The position numbers and the translations under genes were made by a program. A DNA stretch of 64,000 nt from contig NZ_SMBZ01000016.1 of NCBI RefSeq assembly GCF_004342685.1, forward strand, positions 1-64,000. Reading direction: 5' to 3'. This DNA comes from Sphingobacterium alimentarium (GTDB lineage: Bacteria; Bacteroidota; Bacteroidia; Sphingobacteriales; Sphingobacteriaceae). How positions within the stretch are numbered: the stretch's first letter is position 1; each line of letters begins with the position of its first letter. Of the stretch, positions 19,686-28,813 are shown piece by piece. The notes under the pieces are model-generated. The model had not been told where the DNA came from. It did not search any database and worked only from the letters and a program-made list of their open reading frames with translations.

Positions 19686-19716
19686 AAAGTCTTCAAAATT
19701 GTTGAAGAGTTTTTGG
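19686..19716 (+). terminator. Weak hairpin after the Cys-rich lipoprotein gene
   Basis: CTTCAA and TTGAAG stem around AATTG, followed by AGTTTTT. Confidence 0.6.
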
Positions 19717-19782
19717 TAACGCAATGTAATGGCATTAACACCATTTCGTTTAAAACAAAACCAACTTAAAACGCTTAAAACT

Positions 19783-20041
19783 ATGCGAGCACTAGCATGC
19801 ATTCTGGTTTTATTTCTTTTTTCCGACTGTAGCAAAAATAAAGAGTTGACGATTGACAGCCCATGTCACCAGGAAATGAAGGAGAGATTCGAAAGCGAAT
19901 TGAAATGTATTGAAAAGGAACACAAGTCAACAAACCTCTTACACCTGCGGTGGAAGTAAGATTACTATTTTTAAGTTCCACACAACTGTCACAGTTATAA
20001 AACCAATTTACGATTCGTGTACAAAGACGTTTACTGAATAA
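19783..20041 (+). pseudogene. Broken tandem copy of the Cys-rich lipoprotein
   Basis: The copy starts MRALACILVLFLFSDCSKNK and matches the upstream gene almost residue for residue through SELKCIEKEHKS. The first frame then stops at 19959. In another frame, from about 19945, it continues YTCGGSKITI and ends YDSCTKTFTE at 20041, matching YTCAGQKINI and YNSCTKKFVD of the intact gene. About 25 residues including the CPSC segment are missing. So a deletion plus a frameshift broke a duplicated gene. The 30-40 bases before the ATG are also similar between copies (ending ACTTAAAAC-like and CTTAAAACTATGCGA), so the duplication took in the upstream region. Confidence 0.88.
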
Positions 20042-20113
20042 TGCAACGAAGCTTTCAAAAATTTCGCAGGCTCCGTTTTTCCCCATTCACTTCTAGAACA
20101 CTACCCCACCCTG

Positions 20114-22088
20114 CTACCTCAATCTCTTAAACTTTTCTGGATTTTCAAATTTTGACACATCACACTTTTCAAAATTTACTCTCCCAAAAGATTCTCCACA
20201 AACATTATACAGCCAAAACGGATCGGATTTAAAGCGTTCAAAATCCTTTTTCAACTCTTCTTCCAAGAAATCGACCTTCATTTGGCATGCAGATGAAAAA
20301 TTGCTGTAGTAGGTCGAAGCGTCATCTACTGAATATTTAAGAAGATGAATGTATTTGAGCAAATTATAACAAGTCGTAAACTGCCCACACGCAATTAGCG
20401 AAGCCTGGCTTAAATTCCTCTGTGCCATGGTATCAAATCAAAGCGTGGTACGCATCTCGAAAGCAACTTGCGCTACAACTTTCATACTCTTGCTTGCCAC
20501 CCCTCCTGCTATTTCATCCCTTTTCGAATCGTTGGAGAAGGACAAATCATAGACATGATTTGTCATAATACGATATTGATATCTTTTGCTATTATAAGCC
20601 GCATTGTATAATAAATAGCGTATTCGCTTGAGGAATACATCATTATTCAACAGCAGAACGGAACTGATACGATCTTTGAGCATACGCAGAATTACGCCCA
20701 CTGGAGTTTTGCCAAAGTGATCAAAAAGATTGTTTACGATGGAACCGGAGAAATTCTTATTAAGATCCAGCCCACCAATATTATGCACATTTCCTTTGAT
20801 ATACGAGCGCACAAACAACAATAAACTTAATCCAAGAGCACACAGAAGCGATATGACCGCTCCTGCTAGCACAAAAACTTTTTCGCTGAAGCTCTGTCGC
20901 ATAATTCGTAAAAAAGCCCACAGCGACACCTGCAAGACCAATCAAGCACAGTACGGAAAGAATCAGCAGCAAAGTATTTATCGTTATCCCTTTTATTCCG
21001 GTATAAGATGAGCTATCCTGTGCAGGCTTATAGGGGTCCATAAAATCGCTTCCCACATCGTTTATAAGCATTAAGTCAAAAGGAGAAAAAGATGTTCCCG
21101 TTCGCTTAAGCCGTCGCTCCTGCGCATCCAAAATGCTTTCTAGGGCTTGATTATCGGTAATTCCTCCGTCCATCATTCCAAACTTAAATCCATCCACGAT
21201 TTTTTCCGATGCAAAAGTTCGATTTATTACCTCATAGTCCGGATTTTCCGGAAGATTAAGGATGACGCGGTTGACCACCTCCTTCCCATACAATCGAGTC
21301 AATACATTCCGATCCATTTCTCTCAATTGTATATTCATTTTACCCAATAGTTCGCCTGGAGTCAATTTCTTATTATCCTCTTCGGTTAGTGCATTGTTGT
21401 AGGTAAAATCATCTGGGAAAATTATGGGCTCAAAACCAGCAGGAAAACAGGAGGAGGCCGCGAGCAAGTCAGAAAGCCTTAATTTCCCAGCTATATCCAA
21501 ATCCAAATTGATGGCAAAATTACCATACCGAAACGTAACATCATCTTTGGCAGTCATATCCTCCTTCATTTTTATATTCTGCCTAAACAATAGTCCTTTA
21601 TAAAATTCTGTGGCATTAAAACAGACTTATTCGAGGTGGCTAGGAGAATCTGAGCTATATAATTTACCGAGCAGGCTTCCCTTAAACAAAATAGAATCGT
21701 AGGCCAGCGCGAAAGCGTTAATTAAGTTTCTTTTCTTATCAGGACGATTCTCCCAGACACTATCTTCATTTAGGATCTTGAATACATTATCCAACAATAC
21801 GGTCCCCTGCATATTCTCGAAGAGATTTTTGTAAAATTCCCCAAAAGGCTTACCTGCCACACTATTTTGTGCGTACATCGCATTGGCTATTGTCCCTCCA
21901 GAAGCAGAGGAAATAAAAGTGACATTTTCGAGCAAAGAAGTTTGGTTCTCCTGCTGCAGCTGAGGAAGATAGCTCAACACGCCTAACCCGAACGATGAAG
22001 CTCTAGAACCTCCTCCTGAAAACGCTAACGCAATATGACCAAAAGGAGTCTCCTCCCTATCAGGTTCCTTTATAGATAGATTTTTCAT
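20114..22088 (-). pseudogene. Patatin-like phospholipase, interrupted at three places
   Basis: Four frames on the minus strand join into one protein of about 658 residues. The N-terminus has the oxyanion motif FSGGGSRA, the nucleophile region SSASGGT and, further on, the catalytic Asp in MMDGGITDN, so it was a patatin/RssA-type acyl hydrolase; a two-helix membrane segment follows (ILSVLCLIGLAGVAV, then ISLLCALGLSLLLFV). Lesion 1: an in-frame TAA at 21627-21629 splits SPSHLE from VCFNATEFYKG. Lesion 2: an extra base in a run of six T (A on plus) near 20908-20913 shifts the frame. Lesion 3: an in-frame TGA at 20438-20440 splits MRTTL from FDTMAQRN. All are single-base type changes with the surrounding protein intact, suggesting recent inactivation. 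Confidence 0.9.
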
Positions 22089-22429
22089 AAAAATAGGGTT
22101 TAAAGTCGTTTGGTTAATTTTAGAAGCTATTTAGTCCGTTCCTCTTCAGGCTTTCCCCACATCCATCAAACCTTACAAATGACAGGAAACGCAGGACTTA
22201 AAGTTAGAAAATAATATTTAAACATCTTATAGCAAACGATTTAAAGCTAAATACAGAAGATATCCTTTTCAAAAATATACTCCGCAAGATGCAATCTGCT
22301 ACACATTTTTTGGAAGGATAGGTTTAAAGGGATCTGATTTACAGAAAAGAATAAGATGAATGAATGACTAAAGTTAGGAAACATGATAAAAGGAAAGCTC
22401 AGGGAATGATTCGTAGAAAATCACTAAAA
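22089..22429. other. Gene-free spacer upstream of the patatin remnant
   Basis: No open frame with coding character, RNA or hairpin was recognised. It probably contains the promoter of the patatin remnant. Confidence 0.5.
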
Positions 22430-22462
22430 ACAAAAAAGCCTTTAGAATTTCTAAAGGCTTTA
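22430..22462 (-). terminator. Terminator after the tRNA-Asn genes
   Basis: AAGCCTTTAG and CTAAAGGCTT form a 10-bp stem around AATTT. On the minus strand T-rich sequence follows. Confidence 0.85.
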
Positions 22463-22468
22463 ATTTTG

Positions 22469-22542
22469 CTCTTCCTCTTGGGCTCGAACCAAGGACCCTC
22501 TGATTAACAGTCAGATGCTCTAACCAGCTGAGCTAAGGAAGA
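22469..22542 (-). tRNA. tRNA-Asn (GTT), downstream copy
   Basis: On the minus strand the 7-bp acceptor TCTTCCT/AGGAAGA closes the molecule. U8-A9, the D-arm GCTCAGCTGGTTAGAGC, the anticodon loop CTGTTAA with GTT, and the T-loop TTCGAGC are all present. Discriminator base is G; CCA is not encoded. Length 74. Confidence 0.97.
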
Positions 22543-22622
22543 ATTTGAAACTATACAGTTTCTGGTTAAATCATTATGTCAAGTTTTCACTTGGAAGTCT
22601 GACGACATTAGACTTCTTTTTG

Positions 22623-22696
22623 CTCTTCCTCTTGGGCTCGAACCAAGGACCCTCTGATTAACAGTCAGATGCTCTAACCAGCTGAGCTAAGGAAGA
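22623..22696 (-). tRNA. tRNA-Asn (GTT), upstream copy
   Basis: Identical over its whole 74 bases to the copy at 22469-22542. The 80-base gap between them is not similar to either flank. No terminator separates the two, so they are probably one transcript. Confidence 0.97.
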
Positions 22697-22807
22697 ATTC
22701 AACCTACTCGTTTCCGTTTCGGTGATGCAATTATCGGAAGTTTTAGAGAGTTCTGCAAACATTTTTTAAAGGTTTTTTACAACTTACTCATTCCCAATAA
22801 GAATATT

Positions 22808-24187
22808 TTACAACAAAACCCCTTGCAAAAGCAATGTAGCGAAGGTAAAGTATATAATTAGCCCTGTGACATCGACCAAAGTTGATACAAATGGTGCGGA
22901 TGAACTCGCTGGATCGGCACCTAGTCTTCTCAACGCAAAGGGAAGCATGGAACCCACGACAGATCCCCAAAGCACCACACCTACCAGAGAAAAACTGATC
23001 ACCAAACCAATCAACACCCAATGCTCTCCGTAGTATTCTGAAAAAAGTTGCCAGGTAGCAATTCGAACAAATCCCAAAGTTCCTAAGATCAATCCCAGGA
23101 TAGAACCCGAAACAAATTCTCGACGCATGACGCGCCACCAATCTGACAGCGTTACTTCGCCCATAGCCATAGCTTGAATAATCAATGTCGAAGCCTGTGA
23201 TCCACTATTACCACCACTGGACATGATTAGCGGCATCAACGCAAACAACACGATAGCACTCGCCAATTGCGACTCAAAATGATCAATCACGGTGGTGGTC
23301 AACAATTGCCCTAAGAAAAGCACAATAAGCCATCCTGCACGCTTCTTGACCAAGTGCATGATCGTCACATCCAGATAAGGCTCATCTAAGGCTTCAGTAC
23401 CACCGAAACGTTGCATATCCTCCGTATACTCTTCGTTGGCTACCCAAAGGATATCATCAATCGTCACGATACCCAACATGATCCCTTGCTCATCGACTAC
23501 CGGAAGAGCGACACGATTGTTCATCCGGAAGATGGTCACCGCTTCCTCCTGCGGATCATTTGCATTCAGCGAAATCATTCTATTATCAATCAACTCGCCA
23601 ACCTGAGAATCCGGCGAAGCCAAAAGAATATCCTTAATCCGAATATCGTCAATAAGTCTACCATCCGAATCCAAGACATACAAAACATCAATCGTCTCGG
23701 AAGCACTACCGTATCGACGAATGTGATCCAATATGCGATTGATAGTCCAGTGCTCCTTGACCGTAATGTAATCCGGCGTCATCAGACGACCCACACTATC
23801 TTCGGGATATCCAAGCAGCGATAAAGCCTCTTTGCGTTCATCGGGAGTCAGCAACGTGATGAGTCGTTTTACGACATCACCTTTGAGCTCACCAAAGAAA
23901 GACGTACGGTCATCGGGAGGCATCTCATTCAATATCTCACGAACCTTATTTGCTGAAAGTTTTTTGAAGATACGTTCCTGTGTGGGGAAGTCCAGGATAC
24001 GAAACACATTTACTGCGCGATTTAAATCTAAAGTTTCAAGGAAAAGGGAACCGTGTTCGGGAAGCTCATCGATTAACTCTTCGACATCAGAAATGTTTAA
24101 TTCATTCAAGTAGTCCGCCAGCTCTTGAAGATTTCCTACCTCAATAAGCTGTTCGAGTTTTTCGACATGCATTTCCAATTCTTCCAT
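22808..24187 (-). CDS. mgtE: Magnesium transporter MgtE
   Basis: 459 residues. An N-terminal superhelical MgtE domain (about 1-125) is followed by two CBS domains (about 130-255) and a five-helix membrane domain (about 280-459) with PLIMSSGGNSGSQASTLIIQ, the family's pore motif. MgtE is a Mg2+-gated channel in the inner membrane; the CBS and N domains sense cytoplasmic Mg2+. A strong GGAGGAG lies 5 bases before the ATG, unusual for this phylum. No Mg-sensing leader was recognised upstream. Confidence 0.97.
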   Translation of the reverse strand: MEELEMHVEKLEQLIEVGNLQELADYLNELNISDVEELIDELPEHGSLFLETLDLNRAVNVFRILDFPTQERIFKKLSANKVREILNEMPPDDRTSFFGELKGDVVKRLITLLTPDERKEALSLLGYPEDSVGRLMTPDYITVKEHWTINRILDHIRRYGSASETIDVLYVLDSDGRLIDDIRIKDILLASPDSQVGELIDNRMISLNANDPQEEAVTIFRMNNRVALPVVDEQGIMLGIVTIDDILWVANEEYTEDMQRFGGTEALDEPYLDVTIMHLVKKRAGWLIVLFLGQLLTTTVIDHFESQLASAIVLFALMPLIMSSGGNSGSQASTLIIQAMAMGEVTLSDWWRVMRREFVSGSILGLILGTLGFVRIATWQLFSEYYGEHWVLIGLVISFSLVGVVLWGSVVGSMLPFALRRLGADPASSSAPFVSTLVDVTGLIIYFTFATLLLQGVLL

Positions 24188-24771
24188 ATAGCTCCTCCAG
24201 AAATTATTTCCCTACATTGGTGTCTGACTTTAGTTTGTTGCAAAAGTCGCTTTTTTATCGCATAAAATATAATATTATTTTTTACTAAAAAGCTTCTATT
24301 ATTACTCCCGAAAAAGACAAAATGTCATTCCAAGGAATTACCAAATCTCTACATATTTGGTAATCGAAAAGCGCCGCATTCATACTTCTTTGACCAGAGA
24401 CATCACACACCTACATCTATCACCCATCAGCAAAATCACAATTACGAATTTACAATCCGATAAGTTCTGATTAAGAGACAACACGTGTATTATAGTAGAC
24501 TGCGGTTCCTCAAAACTATCCAGATTAATTTCCGGCTACTCTATATCGAAATCTTCCGAAAATAATGTACTTTAGTATTTCATTATATTAACAATTTTCT
24601 ATAAGCTCAAATTGTTTATAAATGGATTTTTTCGACCTAAAAATCTAGAAAATTTGAGTGATTAAACAAACATTTATTAATCTAATAATCAAATAATTAA
24701 AAACATATAAGTAAAGTTACAATAAATATAAACAACCAATTTATTACTAATTTATTTAGCAAAACACAAAT
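24188..24771. other. 584-base AT-rich intergenic region between divergent genes
   Basis: It separates mgtE (minus) from a large secreted protein (plus) and must hold both promoters. It becomes very AT-rich toward 24771. No RNA gene, repeat or clear promoter pair was found. Confidence 0.5.
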
Positions 24772-27585
24772 ATGAGCAAATATAATAAATATAAAAACAT
24801 AATAATAAACAACTTAATAGCATCTTGTTTAATATTTTATACACACTATAGTAATGCTCAAATATTTGACAATTCTCAATCCCATTTTCGCGTCAAATGG
24901 AACCAAATCAACACCCCACAATTTAGATTAACCTTCCCTGCCGAATTCAAAAACTCAGCTCCTATCCTAGCACAAAACATCCAAAATTACATCCACTTCT
25001 CGAGTCTATCGTTGCAGGAGAAGCCACGCAAAATTGATATTATTATCCAGCAAAATCACGTCACACAGAATGGTTTTGTACAGCTAGCACCACGCAAATC
25101 GGAGTTGTTCTCCACTCCTTCTGGAGTTGCTGACAATCAAGAATGGCTTCCTAACTTGGCCTTACACGAGATACATCACGTAACCCAATTTGACAAATTG
25201 ACAGGAAACATCAAACGGCCTTTTGGAGAAATTTTAGCCTTAGGATTCTTCGGGATCAACCTTCCATCCTGGTATTACGAGGGTGACGCCGTACTTCACG
25301 AAACACTTTTTTCGAATGGAGGAAGGGGGCGTTTGAGCTCTTGGAATATGGAATTACGAGCTAATATTTTATCCAACAAAGACTATACTTTTAGCAAATA
25401 CATACATGGTTCTTTTAAAGATATTGTACCCAGTTACTATACAATTGGCTACTTCATGAATAGTCAAATGCGCGAAAAAGACCTGCATATATCAAGCAAA
25501 ATACTGGAAGAAATGAATGGAAAACTGCTCCGTCCCTTTAACTTTCAGCGTGCCTTAAAGTCAAATTACGGAGGAAAAGCAAGCAAGATTTTTGATGAAA
25601 CCATCCAAGATTTGAAGCAAAAATGGAGCAATCTACCCATTCAAAAAACACCCGACTACCCAGATTTTGGCGACAAATATCCAACAGATTACTTACTTCC
25701 ACAGATCGAAAATGGTGCTATTTATACGTTACAAAGAAACAATCAACGCACCGCTCGGATAGTCCAATGGCAAGTAGACAGCATCCAAAAACCGCAAGAA
25801 GTATTGCAGTTGGGTATCCAAATCATGCCGTATTTTCACATCAAAAACAACCTCATCGTGTGGGATGAATTCCGCAAAGATGCCCGCTTTTCAAAGCAAA
25901 CATACAACGTTATTAATCTTTACAACACGCAAACTCGGGTAAAAATAACATTGACAAAAAACACCAGACTGTACACACCGACCCTCTCCCATGACCTAAA
26001 AGAAATAGCCTGTATAGAGGTCAATCTCGATAATGAAAGCTCTATAGCCATACTCGATATGGACAGTGGAGACAAAACGGATAGTATCCCTTTGCCGGCT
26101 GGAATGCACGTACAACAGCCCTCATACAACAGTGAATCGACTAAACTTATTGCCATAGCGCTGTGCGATAAAGGAACGACTCTTATCGAAATTGACTGTC
26201 AAACTAAACAGATCCATCCCTTATTGGAATGGACAAATCTGCAATTTGAAAGGCCCATATACGCGGACAATGCTATTGTTTTTAAGGTCAATCAAAACGG
26301 AAAAGACGATATATTTCGCCTCCAAAATGGCGAAATAACTCAATTGACAAAGAGCAATTTCGGCGCTTTCAACCCATTCGTAAGCGAAAAAAAACTATGG
26401 TATAATGATTTTACGACAGAAGGATATAAGGTCAACAGCCTCGATTTGTCCAATATTTCGCCCATTCCTGTCGTACTTAAGCCCGCACAGACGCTCTATT
26501 CGTCCCAAAATTCTTTCGTATACGCAAATATCGACAGCACAACCAATTACGAAGACAGTATTGAGCCATATAGTGTCCTCAAAAACAGCGTTAATTTTCA
26601 TAGTTTGACGTTAAGTGCGAATGATTTTGAGAGTTTTGACAACTATAAACCGGGAATATATTGGCTATCGGATGATATTCTTAATACCACACAGCTGCGC
26701 TTGGGATATGAACGAGAGGTAGAATTGGCTAAAAACACCTACTTAGCAGAGGTCACGTATCAACGTTACTATCCAAAACTTACAATTGGATATAAAAATT
26801 CAGGCAATTTTGGAACGGCTAAGAACTCTTCTGGCAAAGATAGCTTGCGTTTTGATTTCAGATACCACCAGATTACAACCGATATTCAGCTACCATTCAG
26901 CGTATACCGAGGCAATAAAGTGTATTCGTATGGATTTAATTTTGGAACTTATTATATCAAACGCTATGATTTAACGGTAAGCAACCTCAAAAATTTTGTC
27001 GATCAAATACGTTTTCCACTCAATTATCAAGCTTATTTTAACCGTAATGCGATGATGAGTGCAATGGATTTGGCGCCGCGATGGGGACAGAATTTTAGTT
27101 TTATATATAGACATATGCCTTTGCAACAGGGAGAAAATAGTTCGTGGGCATTTCGTACAAATTTCTATTTCCCCGGACTTTTACTAAACCATAGTTTTCA
27201 AACCAGATTCAGTTTACAGCGTACCCAGGGTGTATTCAATAATTCATATGATATCCCTTTAGTCGATGGATTCGCTTACTTACCTCACGTGAATCTACGC
27301 AATACTTTGTTATTTGATTACAGATTACCACTCCTCTATCCGGATTTATCCGTAAGTCAACTGGCCTATATCAAACGAATTCATGGACAAGTGTCGGCGG
27401 ATTATCTGAACATTCACCACAGTAGCTTAGCACCAAAAACGATTAGTGCAGCACTTAATTTTGATTTTAACCTTTTTAAATATAATGAACCTTTATTTAA
27501 CCTAAGCTTGATAGGCACATACCTCATCGATCCAGCAGCCAATAAAAAATTTGTTCCGCGTTTTAGCCTTAGTTACAATTATTAA
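24772..27585 (+). CDS. Large secreted protein: gluzincin-like peptidase, propeller-like middle, barrel-like C-terminus
   Basis: 937 residues with a signal peptide ending YSNAQ near residue 29. A zinc-peptidase motif HEIHH lies at 132-136 and a Glu in WYYEGDAVLHE at residue 170, the spacing of peptidase-MA (gluzincin) proteins. Residues about 300-580 have short beta blades (for example AIYTLQRN, NAIVFKVNQNGKDDIFRL) like a TolB/WD40 propeller. From about 640 on, alternating aromatic strands and the end FSLSYNY suggest an outer-membrane barrel. The combination is seen in Bacteroidota proteins of unknown role; no substrate can be named. Gene stands alone and appears intact. Confidence 0.75.
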   Translation: MSKYNKYKNIIINNLIASCLIFYTHYSNAQIFDNSQSHFRVKWNQINTPQFRLTFPAEFKNSAPILAQNIQNYIHFSSLSLQEKPRKIDIIIQQNHVTQNGFVQLAPRKSELFSTPSGVADNQEWLPNLALHEIHHVTQFDKLTGNIKRPFGEILALGFFGINLPSWYYEGDAVLHETLFSNGGRGRLSSWNMELRANILSNKDYTFSKYIHGSFKDIVPSYYTIGYFMNSQMREKDLHISSKILEEMNGKLLRPFNFQRALKSNYGGKASKIFDETIQDLKQKWSNLPIQKTPDYPDFGDKYPTDYLLPQIENGAIYTLQRNNQRTARIVQWQVDSIQKPQEVLQLGIQIMPYFHIKNNLIVWDEFRKDARFSKQTYNVINLYNTQTRVKITLTKNTRLYTPTLSHDLKEIACIEVNLDNESSIAILDMDSGDKTDSIPLPAGMHVQQPSYNSESTKLIAIALCDKGTTLIEIDCQTKQIHPLLEWTNLQFERPIYADNAIVFKVNQNGKDDIFRLQNGEITQLTKSNFGAFNPFVSEKKLWYNDFTTEGYKVNSLDLSNISPIPVVLKPAQTLYSSQNSFVYANIDSTTNYEDSIEPYSVLKNSVNFHSLTLSANDFESFDNYKPGIYWLSDDILNTTQLRLGYEREVELAKNTYLAEVTYQRYYPKLTIGYKNSGNFGTAKNSSGKDSLRFDFRYHQITTDIQLPFSVYRGNKVYSYGFNFGTYYIKRYDLTVSNLKNFVDQIRFPLNYQAYFNRNAMMSAMDLAPRWGQNFSFIYRHMPLQQGENSSWAFRTNFYFPGLLLNHSFQTRFSLQRTQGVFNNSYDIPLVDGFAYLPHVNLRNTLLFDYRLPLLYPDLSVSQLAYIKRIHGQVSADYLNIHHSSLAPKTISAALNFDFNLFKYNEPLFNLSLIGTYLIDPAANKKFVPRFSLSYNY

Positions 27586-27667
27586 TCAAGTAATTAAAAA
27601 TCAATATTTTACAAAACAAAATTAATTTGTAAATTGTTATAGAAATTACGCATCAATCTTGAAAATT

Positions 27668-28081
27668 ATGGCTATCATATCAAAAGAAGCAGAAGTTCAA
27701 GAAGAATTAATATGCATATATGATCTTCTGTTACAAAAGCGAGCAAGCATACAGAAAGAACTAAAAACTATACGTCTTACCTTTGAGAAACAATGTAATC
27801 TGGTTATTCTAAATGGATATGTTGAAGATAAATCACCTATCCTGACGAATAAAATCTATCACAAAAAGTTTCTCGAATATGACACGCATTGTCATATTAT
27901 TGATATCATAAATGATTTCAAAGACGTATATGGTTACTTTCCAGAGTATGAGGAAATGTATTATACACTGCAGCAGACTATGTTACAATTCGCGGACATA
28001 GAAAGTTATGAATGTGCTGCATTTGTCAAGATCTGGGTAGACCGAATACGGCACATTATCTTACAAAAAAATGCTAATTAG
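27668..28081 (+). CDS. Hypothetical helical protein
   Basis: 137 residues from the ATG at 27668. No signal peptide, membrane segment or motif; largely helical, with acidic and aromatic stretches (DFKDVYGYFPEYEEMYYTL). Not recognised. It is about 80 bases after the large secreted protein, and its stop overlaps the convergent pssA end by 8 bases. Confidence 0.6.
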   Translation: MAIISKEAEVQEELICIYDLLLQKRASIQKELKTIRLTFEKQCNLVILNGYVEDKSPILTNKIYHKKFLEYDTHCHIIDIINDFKDVYGYFPEYEEMYYTLQQTMLQFADIESYECAAFVKIWVDRIRHIILQKNAN

Positions 28082-28754
28082 CTGCTTCCTGCCGAAAGTG
28101 GAGCACTGAAAAAACGATATACAAAACAAAAATCAGAGGAATTGCCAAAATTTCCAACCCGAGAACGAGTAGCAAAGATACGATCAGGAATAAGTATTTG
28201 AATTTATTCACTTCCCATCGCAAAGAACTCAATTTCATCGAAAATAATTTCAATTCAGAAACTAATAAGAAGCTTGTGATTATTGTAATTGCTCCTAATA
28301 CGTACACATTGTATACATATTTGGGATAGATTTCGCCAATGAAAGGTAAGGATACAATCAAAAAAGTATTCATAGGGGTGTTCACACCAATAAAATCCGA
28401 TGTTTGGCGTTCGTCAATATTAAATTTTGCTAAGCGCAGCGCAGAAAAAACAGTCACCATAAAACCCAAATAAGGCAGATAAGGTGAAGTAGTTACTTCA
28501 AGCAACATGCTGTAAAGAATTGCGCCGGGAAGAAAACCAAAACTGATTACATCCGCCAGCGAGTCCAACTCCTTCCCTATTAAGGATTTTACTTTTAACA
28601 AACGTGCGACAAGACCATCAAAAAAATCGAATATTCCTGAAGCCAACACGCAATAGAATGCCGCTAGATAATTCCCGCTCAAGACCATCAAAATCCCTAT
28701 ACATCCACTCAATAAATTAAGCGATGTAATAGTATTTGGTATATATTTTTTCAT
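28074..28754 (-). CDS. pssA: CDP-diacylglycerol--serine O-phosphatidyltransferase
   Basis: 226 residues, about seven to eight membrane helices. The CDP-alcohol phosphatidyltransferase signature is DGLVARLLKVKSLIGKELDS followed by LADVISFG (about residues 44-71), with the conserved D...D...D set. It makes phosphatidylserine, the precursor of phosphatidylethanolamine, at the inner membrane. It follows rho on the same strand but a good terminator lies between. Confidence 0.94.
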   Translation of the reverse strand: MKKYIPNTITSLNLLSGCIGILMVLSGNYLAAFYCVLASGIFDFFDGLVARLLKVKSLIGKELDSLADVISFGFLPGAILYSMLLEVTTSPYLPYLGFMVTVFSALRLAKFNIDERQTSDFIGVNTPMNTFLIVSLPFIGEIYPKYVYNVYVLGAITIITSFLLVSELKLFSMKLSSLRWEVNKFKYLFLIVSLLLVLGLEILAIPLIFVLYIVFSVLHFRQEAAN

Positions 28755-28762
28755 CTACAAAA

Positions 28763-28792
28763 TAAAAAGCCGTCTAAAACTTAGACGGCTTA
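28763..28792 (-). terminator. Terminator of rho
   Basis: AGCCGTCTAA and TTAGACGGCT form a 10-bp stem around AAC. On minus TTTTTATTTTG follows. Confidence 0.88.
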
Positions 28793-28813
28793 AAAATATC
28801 AATTATATATGAA

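Noticed and set aside
24188..24771. Looked for a magnesium-sensing leader or riboswitch upstream of mgtE
   Set aside because: No M-box-like helices or terminator/antiterminator pair were found near the mgtE start; only AT-rich sequence.
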